Assembly: GCF_020740795.1 (NCBI RefSeq)
Contig: NC_067312.1
Location: 43,796,405 to 43,860,404, forward strand
Origin: Apus apus
Taxonomy: Eukaryota > Chordata > Aves > Apodiformes > Apodidae
Length of the DNA stretch: 64,000 nt
Reading direction: 5' to 3'
Made by a program: the position numbers and the translations under genes. This document shows positions 23,968 through 36,680 of the stretch, in pieces. The notes below the pieces were generated by a model. It saw only the letters and a program-made list of their open reading frames with translations. It made no database searches and was not told where the DNA came from. Every line of letters starts with the position of its first letter. Within the stretch, counting starts at the first letter, position 1.

Positions 23968-26260
23968 CGAAAAAAAACCAACAAAAAAATGGCCATTGCC
24001 TAATTCTGTTATTTTGCCAAGTCACTTTGGTTTTTCAGTGGGAAGAGCTGAGGCTGAACGTCCTGTTCTCGGGGGTCAGCTTTTGTTCCGTCCTCCGCTG
24101 GAGCATAACTTGAAAGTTCGTGGTGTTAATTTGGCTTTCAAGGGGAGGTGATTTTTGTGTGTGACCGAACCCATACGCTTAAGTAGACAAAACCAACATC
24201 ACTGTGCTTGTAACCAAAACCTCTGAAGTCCAAACTCAGTAGGCCAGCCACTGTCTTTATGTTCAGTGTACCTGCTTTATGTAGTAGCAGAAAAGTATTT
24301 TAAAAATGTGATATTCTTGATAGCATGCATAAACTTTCCTGCTACTTGATTGTCGAGGTCACAGCTTTGATTATGAAGTTGTCTTGGAGTTAATGTTGTG
24401 TTTAAAACAATCCTTTTTTTTATCATCTTGTCTCTGTGACTTGAATGATTGCACTCGGATCCATTGTGTTCACTCCTGTATGTGCAACCTACTTTGACTT
24501 ATCTTTGCCCTCCTCAGTAATTAATGCAATCCAGAGCCTCATATAAAATACTGCACCTCTTTTACAGCCCTTATTCAACAAAAATGTTGACTTTGATGGG
24601 AAAGTTGAATGAATAAATATGTGCGGTTTGGCCCAAAGACCTGGTGTAAGCCAAGTTCCAGGATTACTGATTACAGATCCTTAATATCATTTGTAACAGT
24701 TTTTGTTACAGATCTTCTTGCATTACAGATGTCTTTGACTGCTGAAGTGCTAACTTTCTTAACACTCTTTAGAATTATTGCCTCTACTTTAAATTTTAAT
24801 TGATTTTATATTTTTAACTCATCTTCCAAAGTTCTCTTAACTAGCTTTTAAAATACCCAGCTTCCTGGATTTGTCTTCAAAGTCTCAAGTTTCTGCTGTG
24901 TTTTTGTTTTTGTGGTTTTCATTTGGTTTGGCTTCTTATTTTAAGGGAACTGATCTGAAAAGTGTCAAAACGCGTAGTCTTCCCATGAGCAATGTGAACT
25001 TATATGACCTCCTCACAGCTTATCTCACCCTAAGAAGGAGCAGTATTTGCCATGCTTTGGCCAAAACTTGCAGAACATGCAGAGGTTCTTTCTATTGCAA
25101 TCAAGTCTAAATAGAGTCTGTGAAAAATATCAGTACCATGCTGCTTTTTCCACTCCTTTATCTTTAAATAAAACTCGTAAATAAGCCTTTAGCTCATTTT
25201 AAATTTACTTATTTTAACAAATAGTTATGCGAACTATCCTTAAGCAATAGTTTGTTTCCAGACAGCAATCTCACTGCTGTTATAACATCACTATGATGCA
25301 ATAATACGAACAATAAAATCCTCTGTTTGAGTCTTATTACGCACTGTTAAGCAATGCATCTGACTCATCAGCTTAACTGACTCTTCTAAGTGACCTTGCC
25401 ATGATCATTACAGCCAGTTATGAGATATAAATGTGCTTAGGGTATGTAATAGAAAAAAAATGCAAATAGTTGGCCAATTCCTGCAATCTGTTCTAAAAGA
25501 AGATGACATTTGATTTCCATGTTACAGTATTTTACAGTGTTTAAAAATACTTTTAAAAACCTGTGGGTTTTTTTATTATTATTATTAAAAAAGTGAGTGT
25601 ATGTAACTGCCTAATGCTGATGCCAAGCACAGTTGTCAAAATAAGATTGTGTAAACAAGGGCATACTTGAACTCGACTCAAAATGTGATGGAAGCGACAT
25701 TCTTAAAAAATTGTTGTATTAAATTATTAAGACCTCCTTAGTTATCCTGTTATTTTCCTAATCCACATATTGAGTTAGCATACTATGAGACTGAATCTGG
25801 TAACAGACACTGCACAAATCTATATTCTATCAAAAAGAATGCCTTATTTTAGATTGTTGTGTTGTGTTTTTTTTTTCTCTTTCTTGAGTTGCTCCATCTT
25901 GGTGTAGTTTTCAGTCTGTCATGAAGTATCTTAATAATTAACCAGCTTTTGCCACAGAGGTGGCTGCACAGCAGTTAGCACTGTAGGAGTCACCTTGTCT
26001 TATGAGTAGAACACAACACAATAGAAAAACCAGTATTCATGATGGGCAGTGGTCTTCCTGCCTGGACCCTCTTTCAGAATTGAACCTCTAAAGACTGCTG
26101 TTTCTCCATTCTGTTTGCAGTGAGTGGTAGATACCAATATTTTGCAGGCGATGTTTGTTTTACATATTTGTACTTCAGTTGTTATATAACAAGATGCATG
26201 TTTAGAGAATCATTTGGGATTAATTGACATAATTCTGCTGCCTTTAAATAGCACTATATA

Positions 26261-26271
26261 AATTTAGGTCA
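26261..26271 (+). promoter_or_regulatory. Perfect RORE (REV-ERB/ROR element)
   Basis: AATTTAGGTCA matches all 11 positions of WAWNTRGGTCA. First of four in the intron cluster. Confidence 0.6.
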
Positions 26272-26844
26272 GCTGAAGGTCTGGCTCATGCTTGGCATTT
26301 TAAGAACACAGACCAATAACAGCAAGACATTTTTATCAGAATAATTAACAATTGATTTTCTGATTGTTTTTGTTGTTTTGTTGGGGTTTTGTGTGTGTGT
26401 TTTTTTTACGGTTTTCAACTAAGGGAAAGCTAAGATTGTATTTCCAGGGCTTTGTTACTATTAAGTTACAGCTTTTTACAGTCCAGTGTTTTCTGTTGTC
26501 AAGCAGCTATTGAATTGAGGGGAAGTCATAGCAGTGTATCTTCAGTAACTTGTTCCTATGTGGGGTTTATTAAAAATACTGGAAAGGGATGTGATATTTA
26601 AAATAGCATGATTTATATACACATCTAGATTACAAACATGTAATTATATATTTATACAAGTTATAGATACCATTCCTTTGTTTCTCAGTTTCAAAGTTTT
26701 TCCTGGTGCTTTGAGTAACAGTCTTAGAATTGGTTTCAAGCACACACACCTCCTCCCCACCCCCTTAAATAAGAGCACTAAACAGCTAGTTTTGGAAAAA
26801 TTAAACACTGATAATCATACTACCTTCTTAAGAAAATGGAAGAA

Positions 26845-26855
26845 AATATAGGTCA
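26845..26855 (+). promoter_or_regulatory. Perfect RORE (REV-ERB/ROR element)
   Basis: AATATAGGTCA matches all 11 positions of WAWNTRGGTCA. It lies 584 bp downstream of the first. Confidence 0.6.
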
Positions 26856-27270
26856 AATTTGCACCTGTTAACCTTGACTAACCTTTTGGAGCAACAGCTA
26901 CCTTTAACGTATGTTTCATGCTCTCCAAATAATAATTTTATTTGCATAATATGTGTAATTTAACTTTGGGAAACAGGCTATACTTTAATGAGTTAATTTG
27001 TAGTTATTAAGATAAACAGTATCTTAAGTAATTTGCGTAACAACTAAAGCCTTTTGTAAAAATTACACATGACAGCGACTTTCTGTGTACAACTTGGAGT
27101 TGGCTGCATGAAAATGCTAGTGTTCCAAGTTCCGTGATAATTTTAATGGTTTTTTGACAGTTGATTGAAAAGTGTTGTAATTTTATTTTTTTTTTATGTT
27201 CCAAATGGACTATATTGCATAGACATCTCCCATTTTTTTTTCTTCCAATGAGATGATCAACATTTTAGGA

Positions 27271-27281
27271 AAAATGGGTCA
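27271..27281 (+). promoter_or_regulatory. Perfect RORE (REV-ERB/ROR element)
   Basis: AAAATGGGTCA matches all 11 positions of WAWNTRGGTCA. It pairs with the opposite-strand site that starts 44 bp further on. Confidence 0.6.
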
Positions 27282-27314
27282 TCCTGTATAAAGCTATCAT
27301 CATCAGTGTCCCAC

Positions 27315-27325
27315 TGACCTAATTA
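27315..27325 (-). promoter_or_regulatory. Perfect RORE on minus strand
   Basis: On the minus strand TAATTAGGTCA matches all 11 positions of WAWNTRGGTCA. With the 27271 site it forms a convergent pair within 55 bp. Confidence 0.6.
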
Positions 27326-28596
27326 CACATTGATCCTGAAACTGTGAGCACTGAAGATGCCCATGAAGTTGTAAGAAAAGCAAACTGTGTACAGGATCAA
27401 TAGTTTTGTATTGCTCCATGCTGTTGTTATGGATTCATGGTCTATATGAGTGCAACTTTATAATGACAGTAATTGGCAATAACATATGTATTGTAAATGC
27501 TTTCCCCTTTGCGACTATGGATAGCCTGTCCATCATAGTCTAAAATGCAGTCACCTATGTTTTTTTTCCAGAAAGTTTGAACTCCATTTGCTCTACTTTG
27601 CATAGACCCTCTTACCTTCAAATCTCTCCTAGGGGTAATACCACTCTTCAGTGGAGCCAGCACTAGATCTTTTCTTCAACAGGACATAGTTTTACTAACA
27701 GTGCTAGATAAAATGCAAGAAAAAAGTGTGTTGAAGGATTTTAGTGGAGGTTGAAATGGAACCTCATCCTCTGTTGGCAAGGATTTCTGATTTATGATAG
27801 AGGTTCACAATTTTTTGGGATATTTTTTGTCTGTGAGAAACAGCAGAGGTAGAGTGGCTCCAAAGTACTTCAGGACTGTTTAGGCAGGCTCTGTATTCAG
27901 CATCAAAACTTAAACTCACTCTCCTGCCCTGCATGTGTGATGAGGGTGATATTATTTTTCTGTACCTCATGAAAGTCTCAAGACTGAGCAACTGTTTTTA
28001 AAGCACTTTGAAGATAAAGTGCAAACTATACTCATTTTTTTGAATATGGAATGCAAACTGGTCATTTTGGTATCTCTGAGCAGGTTCTATACCAACTCTT
28101 CTGGTATGTAGATAGAGTTTCAGAATAGTTAACCTGTGACAGAAAGGTAGCAGTAGTATAATTATTGATACAGATGCAAAACATGGACAACAATAACTAT
28201 AGATACACACAGATACGTTCAAATAAGTTTTTCTGCAGTTTGCCAGATAGTACTGATAGTAATAAAGGCATGGTTCTTTTCTAAAAAATGAACTTGTACT
28301 TAGCTGTTATTTTCCATTTTTGAAGGACAGAGGATTTTTTTGATGCATGGTGATACAAAAGCAAATAGTGTTTGAGCATCCAGCTGCTCAAAATTGGATA
28401 TGATTTAGTTTCATTGAGTCACTGTTAAAATGTTAGAACAATAGAATTAAGCAGTTATCTCATTCTAGGACATGTTTGAAATTAGACATGGAGATGGCAC
28501 AAATTATTTTGCAAAATATAAATAATTATATGCAGGTTCTTTGTGGGGAAACATGCACCTGGGGAGGTCCATGTGCATTCTCCAAGCCAGAAATGA

Positions 28597-28606
28597 GTTA
28601 TGTAAT
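28597..28606 (+). promoter_or_regulatory. Perfect E4BP4 consensus site in intron
   Basis: GTTATGTAAT matches all 10 positions of RTKAYGTAAY. In AT-rich DNA this motif is less surprising than in the island; similar cores occur by chance elsewhere (51494-51501, 60375-60382). Confidence 0.3.
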
Positions 28607-31600
28607 TACAAAAAGAGACAGAGGAAAGTTTGTGCCTCTGTCCTTCAGCCTTTAGAAACATCTCTGTTATTACAGTGTGCATAGATGAATCCACAGGATC
28701 AGATCCTTAATGAACAATTTTGATGCAATCAGATCACTTAAGTATTTTTTTTTTCTTATGTCTGTGGATAAATTAACTTTTCATTATTTCTCAATAACAT
28801 GAGTTGTATACAACAGTGTCATTAATACTTGGATCTGGGATTGTATCTTGCTTGTACTGAAGCCAATGGCAAAATTGCTATGGGAGCAAAACGGGATTTG
28901 TAATTAATTTAATAGGGTTGAATGTTAACATGTTGTTGAATTGGCACTGAATGCCATTAATGTCAACCAACAAAAAATCTTTAACAATTACTAAAGTAAG
29001 GCAGTATTAAAAGTTGGTTTTATAACACTTTATGAGAGCATGATAAAGCAATTGAAAATTTAATCATAAGGGAAAGTATTGGATATCTGAAATATAGTCA
29101 CAGGAATCATTACAGCTCATTAATTTATGTGTAAATACTGATGGTTACCAGTGGAATTAGAAAATGCAAGTGAAGAAGTGAAATGGATGGTTTCACTGAA
29201 GGCATTTTGCCATTATCATCAGATGGAATTTAATTTGTTTACAGTCTCAGCATTTGGCTGATTGACATGGAAAAGTATTAAACTCTGGTTACCATGATAA
29301 AAGTGCTCCAGGGAGATGTGGATAGAGCTGAAGTTTTATTGTTGTTGTGTTAGTTCACTAAAGTGATGGTATTAGAACTAACTACAAAAATAGTAATCCA
29401 GTAAGACCATGTCATCAGGTTACACATCTCTCTTGACAGCTTTGCTGATGGACTCTGGCACAGAGTGAAGTGAAGTACTGCATGCAAAATCGTGGTCATT
29501 TTGATACACCATTAATGCATTTGCTGTAGAGTTGCATGCTATTTACGTTCTGTCTATTTATGCCAGAAATAATGTGTACAGGAGGGAAACTGGCCAAAAC
29601 AGGAGTTACCAGTGTTACAGAGAGCAGGTTGTACACTGCAATGGCTCAAACTGCAGAAGTCCTATGGAACAGTGGACATGAACTCTGCAGGATGTTGAGT
29701 TGTTAGGAGCAGCAGCTCAGTGCCAATGTTAGGCTGCAAGAGATTGTATTTGGATATGCAGTTGAGTTTTGACTAGTACATAGGCTGTCATACTGATGAA
29801 CTATGGCATTAGTCTACATTCTTTTAGGAAAAAAACCCAAACCAGCAACTATTACTGTTATTACTGTTATTATTATTTTATGCTGTGTTCAATAATGATT
29901 ATTTTTTTTTAAGTATTGGGTTACAGTAGTTTTAAAATGGGATACATATTCATTTAACCATTGGTCACATGTAGCAGTGAAATGGACAGAATAGCCGTAC
30001 AACTTCAACAAGTCAAATTATACTGAATGTTTGGACGAACTGATTTTGCTTTGTTTAGGGCCTTGTTTCTGGTTTTAAACCTGGTCTAGCTCCTATTTAA
30101 CTTGACAAAAAACTCCCTTTGACTCCAGTTTGCATTTTGGATAAGTGTCTAACTGCATAATTTCTTGTATATTAGAGATACATTTCTCCTTTACAAACAT
30201 GGCAATTTTTGGTGCTGCTTTTGAACTAAAATAGTAGATGCTGTCCTTGGTATGACTGGCTTCTAGCTCTATTGTCCATGAAGGTTATATTAGTGAAGAC
30301 AAATAGTTACATGTCAGTAATTAACCACAGATTTTATGAAATTCTACCTAACTGTTCTATTAAATGTTTTAATTTTTCATGACAGAATTGGCATGGTTTG
30401 ATGGAACAGAACCCAGTTTGAAACCTGAGTCTTTACGACCTTCCTTAATTGCTACTACATCACTCACTACTCTTTGCCTTCTGGAAAAGACAAGAGAAAC
30501 TGGCAGAATACAATTAATTAATTGTGCTATGACTTTCCCAACTGATAATGTTAAAATTACTTAAATTAGTAATTGTAAAAACATTTCCAATAAATAGTGA
30601 CATTAATCTGAAGTGTTTGGGTTTTATTTTTGTTTAATGTTATACAGGCAAGAATCACTGCTGATTCAATAGCTCGTTCTAAAAGCACTTGGCATACTAC
30701 ATTTGTTATACCAGGAACATGACTGAATGTGGAAAATGAGATATTGAGAAGTCATGATCAAGACCAAATTAACTTCTAAGAATATTTTTGCATTAAGAGG
30801 GACAAAATAAAACAAAGGGCAATTTATATGCTAAGTTCAAATTTAATGATTGAAATACCTGAAGGTAAGGGTGAATCTAGTTCTACTTTGTTAATGGCAA
30901 GACTTTAAGATCTAAACCTCCAGTTTAATGCAAACACTTTTCGAAAGGTGCAGACGACTCAATGGTATTAATCTTTACTTTGACGTTGTAAGACAGTATT
31001 TTTCAAATGCAAATTGTGAATTAAATTTGTTTCTCTGGTGTATTTTTCAGGACTGATTTTGAAGGTTTTTTTTGTAAGAGACAACAAAACCAAATTTTTT
31101 TGCTTGACAATATTTTTTCAAGTTAGGTATTTCCCCAAATTATGTTAATGCATTGATCAAAAAGGCATTTTCAAATTCCAAGTGTGTGTATAAACATTTG
31201 CATACAGATAGATACATATCTGTATATATATTTTTATAGAATGTAAACCCAATAATTAAATGTTTAATAGCTTTCATAAATAGTGCTATTATTTTAAGGC
31301 AATAGAAAGCACTCCAGCTTCTCCAAATCAGCTTATGTTATTTTTAATCCATGAAGAACCCATTTCTAAGTCACACACCACAGCTGTTTTTAGAAGAGAT
31401 GCTTTAATGTGGAAGAGCAAGATACTTTCCAGTGCTGCTCATCAACATGCCTGGTATCCTACAGTATTAAGTGTTGGAAGTTTAGGTTGGTGAGTGATCT
31501 CATGGGAAGTTCTGCGACAGCTTTACTGTAGGATCAAAACTCAAATTTTTTAAATTTTATTTTTCCATGGATCATAGAAACAAACCTGCCACCTAGGTAT

Positions 31601-31824
31601 GATAAAACTTAAAACTGAAATGACTGATATTCTGAGCTTTCTTTGTATTATGTCAGGTTTAATGAACCAAATGCCAGTCTAAGCTTTTTATCAAATCTAC
31701 TTTTACATGCTCTGAACCAGCAATTTGTAAATAGTAATTATATTCTCTGTTTATTCCAGGTTTTTAAGAAGATTCCTATTGCCTTTGCCAAGAAAATTGG
31801 TTCGAGACACTTCTGTCTTAGAAT

Positions 31825-31857
31825 ATGAAAGAAAAGGAAGAATGTGCGTGGATTTAA
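31825..31857 (+). CDS. Upstream ORF in the NFIL3 5' UTR (10 codons)
   Basis: ATG AAA GAA AAG... encodes MKEKEECAWI and then a stop, 91 nt before the NFIL3 start codon. The -3 base is G (context AGAATATGA) but +4 is A, so it is a moderate initiation site. It lies in the retained 5' UTR whichever first exon is used and could damp NFIL3 translation. The function is inferred; only the frame is seen. Confidence 0.4.
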   Translation: MKEKEECAWI

Positions 31858-31948
31858 AATTACTGTATTTATCAAGTTGTGGAGTGAGAAGTACCACAGA
31901 AACAGCTAGTTCTGTTGTTCATTGTACATCTACTACAAATTGTTTCTG

Positions 31949-33325
31949 ATGCAGCTGAGAAAAATGCAGACCCTTAAAAAGGAAAACAGACCAGTTGACA
32001 CAAGTAGCAATGTGGACAAAATCATGGTACTTAAGTCTACTGTAGCAGAAGTGTCTGAAGAATTGTCTACAAATGAAGATACACTACTTATTGAAGCAAG
32101 TAGTGGAAAAAGCAAATCTTCAGCTTGTCGGAGAAAGCGAGAATTCATTCCAGATGAAAAGAAAGATGCTATGTATTGGGAGAAGAGGCGTAAAAATAAT
32201 GAAGCTGCCAAAAGATCTCGTGAAAAACGACGACTGAATGACCTTGTCTTAGAGAACAAACTAATTGCACTGGGAGAAGAGAATGCCACTTTGAAGGCGG
32301 AGCTGCTTTCATTGAAGCTAAAGTTCGGTTTAATTAGTTCTGCAGCCTATGCCCAAGAGATACAGAAACTCAGTAGCTCAACAACTGTGTATTTCCAAGA
32401 CTATCAGAGTTCCAAATCAAGTATTAACTCATTTGTAGATGAACATGAACCATCTATAGTTGGTAGCAGTTGTATTTCTGTCATTAAACATTCTCCTCAA
32501 AGCTCAATGTCTGATGTGTCTGAAATATCATCCGTAGAGCATACTCAACCAACCCGCATACAAAGCAGCTGCAGAAGTCCTGAAAATAAGTTCCAGATTA
32601 TAAAACAGGAGCCCATGGAAATAGAGAGAGAGCCAAGAGATGACAGAGGTTCATATAAGGCATCCATATATCCAAACTACATGGGAGCTACCTTTAACGT
32701 GTATTCACATTCTCCTCCTCTTTTGCAAGTTAATAGGTCCTCCAGTAATTCCCCCAGAACTTCAGAAACTGATGATGGTGTAGTTGGAAAGTCATCTGAT
32801 GGAGAAGATGAGCAGCAGGTTCCTAAGGGTCCAATCCATTCCCCAGTTGAACATAAAAATGCCCATGCAACAGTTAAAGTTCCAGAAGTGAATTCTTCAG
32901 CCTTGCCTCACAAGCTTCGAATTAAAGCCAAAGCCATGCAAGTTAAAGTGGAAGCAATGGATAATGACTATGATGCAACACAGAAATTGTCATCACCCAT
33001 TGTCATGTCTTCAAAAAGACATTTTGAGCTTGAAAAACATGGTGCACAAAACTTGGTGCATTCATCTCACACTCCTTTCTCGGTTCAAGTGACTAACATC
33101 CAGGACTGGTCACTTAAACAGGAACTCTGGCATGAGAAGGAACTCAATTTAAAAATTCAGAGTGGTTGCAAAACAGGAGTTGTTGAAATAAAAGACAATA
33201 TGTACAATGTCTCTGATTCAGAGAACCTGTATTTGAAGCAGGGCATAGCAAACTTGTCTGCAGAGGTTGCTTCACTTAAAAGACTTATAACTACACAACA
33301 AATCTCTGCATCAGACTCTGGTTAA
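31949..33325 (+). CDS. NFIL3: Nuclear factor interleukin-3-regulated protein (E4BP4), bZIP transcriptional repressor
   Basis: A 458-aa protein, close to the mammalian length of about 462. I start at the ATG giving [10 protein letters not shown], the start conserved in other vertebrates; the frame runs nine codons further upstream without another ATG. Residues 71-95 form the basic region ([16 protein letters not shown]). A leucine zipper follows with heptad leucines L101, L108, L115 and L122, and the characteristic KFGLISS after it. The C-terminal half carries the serine-rich [20 protein letters not shown] segment (from about residue 268) and the conserved DR1-contacting repression region of mammals, then the C-terminus [22 protein letters not shown] (K219) and VKVEAM are psi-KxE sumoylation-type motifs. 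The family binds TTAYRTAA D-boxes as a homodimer, opposes DBP/TEF/HLF in clock output, and is needed for NK/ILC development. No frameshift or internal stop; the gene looks functional. Confidence 0.98.
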   Translation: MQLRKMQTLKKENRPVDTSSNVDKIMVLKSTVAEVSEELSTNEDTLLIEASSGKSKSSACRRKREFIPDEKKDAMYWEKRRKNNEAAKRSREKRRLNDLVLENKLIALGEENATLKAELLSLKLKFGLISSAAYAQEIQKLSSSTTVYFQDYQSSKSSINSFVDEHEPSIVGSSCISVIKHSPQSSMSDVSEISSVEHTQPTRIQSSCRSPENKFQIIKQEPMEIEREPRDDRGSYKASIYPNYMGATFNVYSHSPPLLQVNRSSSNSPRTSETDDGVVGKSSDGEDEQQVPKGPIHSPVEHKNAHATVKVPEVNSSALPHKLRIKAKAMQVKVEAMDNDYDATQKLSSPIVMSSKRHFELEKHGAQNLVHSSHTPFSVQVTNIQDWSLKQELWHEKELNLKIQSGCKTGVVEIKDNMYNVSDSENLYLKQGIANLSAEVASLKRLITTQQISASDSG

Positions 33326-33635
33326 GTTACTACTGATTAAAGGCTTACTGTTTTAAAGGGTGTCTTTTGCAGTAGATTAATATGTTTTGTATTATGCTGA
33401 ATTTTCACTGGACTTGTGATGTCATTTCACTGTAATGTTCACATAATGTCTGATTGGTGTATTTTGTGCACAAATTATTATGAAGACTAGGTTGTGTTAT
33501 GATCACCATGCCTTGTGTATAGTTAAGTAGCCTGTACAAAGGCTGTATATAGTGAAGTTTTTTTTCCTTTTTGTTCTCCTACTATAAAGTGTGCAAGTTA
33601 CCAGTTACAATAAAATATTGGTGACAAACACAGAA
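33326..33635 (+). other. NFIL3: NFIL3 3' UTR with poly(A) signal AATAAA (33609-33614)
   Basis: About 310 nt of AT-rich sequence ending in ACAATAAAATATTG. The canonical hexamer is followed by a GT-rich stretch (TTGGTGAC and, further on, GTTGATTTTGTG) suited to cleavage downstream. No clustered AUUUA pentamers stand out. Confidence 0.75.
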
Positions 33636-36600
33636 CATCTACTCCAGTTCAGTTGATTTTGTGAACTTGTAAATATTAAAAAATGGCTTTTTCTTACACT
33701 GTGCTCAACTTGACTTACTGGTTTGGTTTTTAAAGCCTAGCAACCAAATTACAGTTTCCAACAAGTATAATCCTTCTGGCCACCTTTTTCCTTAAAACAT
33801 TTTTTTAGAAAAAAGTAGAAATAAAATTAATATTTATAAATTAAACAGTATCAATTTATAGCCTTATCCTTCTTTAACTTATTAGTAGAAGTTAACCAAA
33901 ACCCACTCAAATTCTAACCTAGTAACTGATATCAATAACCTTTTTTCTCATTCTGTCTCAAATGAGACAGTAATGAGTTTCCTCAATGATTTATTGTGAT
34001 GAACCGTTTTTTCAATACTATAACTTGGTGTTTTAGGTGAAATTGGTTAAGTTGGAATTGTGCATCTGCAAAGTTTTTAGAGCCTTGCAGTGACCGATTT
34101 GGACAACATTATCAAGAGGTGGCTTGTGTGTGCAAGGGATGCAGGAATAGAAATGTGCACAAAGGCTGTGCAAAAGTATGTCCCTCTTGCATATGATGGT
34201 TCTTTCCATGGCAGACCGTGGGACATGTTGTAAATGAAGGATAAGGCTACTGGATCTGTAAACTCTGAGCTCAACTAGGCAAAAATCTATAAAAGGGGCA
34301 AGCAATAGTAATAGCAGAATTAAATGAGATAATCTGCTATTTTAGTTCCCCATGTGGGACATAATGCAAGTATAAGTACAAAGTAAATCTTAACTACCAA
34401 TTTTGCCTTGGTTTCAATGGCTAAGTGAACTGAACTGGAATCCCTTAGCTCACTACAGGGCATTTTGCAAGAACTTCTTTAATGTAAGACAGGGACTATG
34501 TGAAGAACTACACATCCAGATACTACTAGCCCCTTACAATTTATGGAGGTGATAAGTTCTTCACTTGGTGACTGGACAGGGCTGCAGTGCTCTTTGTCTT
34601 TGAGAAGAGCCATTGAACCATGGAGACCAGAATTGCATCACAAATCCTTGGTTTGGCTTACCAAAGTCTTAACGTTTTAAAATTAAAAAGAATTTATAAA
34701 TAGAGCATAGACTTGGCACGTTCTTTTCATGGTACTTCCCCTTTCTTTTGCCATTCTAATAACTCAAACTAACAAATAAGCATTTTCAGAAAAGGCTTTT
34801 TATTAATTGCCATACTGTATAATGAATGGAACCTTTCCATAGACTTAAAATACTAATTAAGAAAACAGTATGTAGGTATTGGTTTTTAAATTCATACTTG
34901 ACTTGAGTGAGAGGAAGTTTGTCAATTTTTTGGGGATATGAAGAGGAGTCTTGGTCACTCCTGAAAGCTCTGAAGCTTGGTCCAGCAGTCAAGGCAATAG
35001 CAAAACTCTCTGATGTCAGCAAGGCCAGGATTTGATTCTGTACCTTTTCAGGAGCTGATGATTCATAGTCATGCTCTGGGAGGACCTTGGCACAGAAATC
35101 ACTGGTATTTTCTGAGCTTTTGAGCCTACTAACTGCTGTGCTGTATTTGTTGCATTCAGAGTTAATAAACTGTTATTCTTTTTTCATGCCTTAATAATAC
35201 AATAGATCCCATAGCTGGGCTCTGTATGTATTTGGTAATTAATATAGATGACATTTCAATGTTACTGAAAATAAGCTCAGGATTATTGCATGAAATGTAA
35301 AAACTTGCATTGAATGATGGGGATATGAGACATGAGGCAGTGATTGCTGCTGTCTCTTGCTTGCTAAGCATCTTCTGTAAGCAACAATAAAATTCTTTAA
35401 ATATTTTGCATTTTATTTATCACATGTAATGTGTTCAAGAAGAGGACTTAAATCTCTCAGTGTTGCCATCTGTGTAAGCCTAGATCTACTGGGTTTTTTC
35501 CCATTTCTTGTTGCAGTTGTTTGTCATAATGGAAGAATGTTGTCTTCTTTCTAGCTCATTATATATTTTGTGTATCTGTTTTGTGCAATTAATACTAAAA
35601 AGTAATGATGTAGTTAATTTGTTGAAGGATGTCATTGCAAGAAAGTTATAGCATGGAGCTTAGGAGCACAATCAGATGTTATTTATACTCCGTTTATACC
35701 TTAGTGTTATGCTTCATATGAAGAAAGAAATAAATAATTTGTCTTTTGTTCAAAACCAGATCAATTACCAGATTTTCTATTATACTCATTATCCCAATCC
35801 AACACAGAAGTGTTAGCTGCAGTTGATGACAAATCATCCTGAAGTTACTTCAAACATTAGCTGTAGAAATAGTATCTTCTACAGATGTAAAATTACAAAA
35901 TGCAGGAGTATGGGTGGTACATACTAAGCCCGATTCTTGGCTGCAGTTGCAAACTGGCCAGGTGAAACTGTCAGATGCTCAGCTGCAGTAAATGTGGTGT
36001 AGGTGGCCTCACTCAGAGACCCTCAACCTCCTCACCCATCTTTAGCCTGCTTTACTTCAGGATGTGGTACTGGGAAAAAGGAAGAGTCACACTGACTGGG
36101 GGGAGGGAGAGAAATGTAGTGGGGCTCTGCTCATATTTTCGGCTGGCACATACTTGCATATGTATATGGCTGGAGGAGCTGGGGAACTGAATATCTGTGC
36201 CCTTCCAGCCTGCCTTCCCTGTGCTGTAGGAAACAAAATTAGCCTCCATGAAAAGAGTATCCTTGGCTGATCTACTAGCCTCTCCATTTGAGATCAGAAG
36301 ATGGGTTTGAGCAAAAGATGGCCTTTATACCTAAGTGGATAGAAACTGGTATCACATCCTGCAATTTATAAAAACTCATATAAACTCAGTGATAAACTGA
36401 CCAACATAAAACGTGGTGAAAGTGGGATATTTCCCATGTGAAAGATCATGGATTACTAGAAAATATCCAAAAAAATTACTAAAGTGTGCCTTCAAATTAG
36501 AATGTTAAGGAAGACCACAGATACTTGGAACTCCAGAGACTTATAAATTGTCATTTTTTATGGGAACATAGCGATTACCCAGCTAGATTAGTTTGGCTAG

Positions 36601-36680
36601 TCCCGAACACTACCTGTAAAAATCATTAGTATGAAGGACTTCATGCAAAGTTTTAAGAAAAGTTAATGGCAAATAACTTG
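33636..36680. other. 3' flank of NFIL3, nothing recognised
   Basis: About 3 kb of AT-rich unique-looking sequence. All frames are under about 95 codons with no recognisable motif. A longer NFIL3 3' UTR isoform ending further downstream cannot be excluded. Confidence 0.5.

Larger units (their letters stand above)
22033..31759 (+). other. NFIL3: NFIL3 intron 1 (9.7 kb, predicted)
   Basis: Bounded by the candidate donor GTACGAAG at 22033 and the acceptor TTCTCTGTTTATTCCAG ending at 31759. The first 1.9 kb is CpG island and the rest is AT-rich. Outside simple A/T runs I recognise no CR1, LTR or other mobile element, in contrast to the 3' flank. It contains a tight cluster of perfect ROREs (26261-27325), a C/EBP-like TTGCGTAA at 27033-27040 and a perfect E4BP4 site at 28597-28606. 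No coding exon was found; short frames (maximum about 79 codons) look random. Confidence 0.55.
31760..33635 (+). other. NFIL3: NFIL3 terminal exon (5' UTR end, complete CDS, 3' UTR)
   Basis: Starts after a pyrimidine-rich acceptor (TTCTCTGTTTATTCCAG|G) and includes about 189 nt of 5' UTR, the whole coding sequence and a short 3' UTR. The exon end is placed about 20 nt past the AATAAA at 33609-33614. A single coding exon agrees with the known NFIL3 gene structure. Confidence 0.8.

Noticed and set aside
31922-31948. Nine extra codons upstream of the NFIL3 ATG
   Set aside because: The first codon is TTG, not ATG, and the known conserved N-terminus begins at MQLRKM (31949).
31933-32289. 118-codon antisense frame opposite the NFIL3 basic region
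   Set aside because: Shadow of the lysine/arginine-rich bZIP coding strand.
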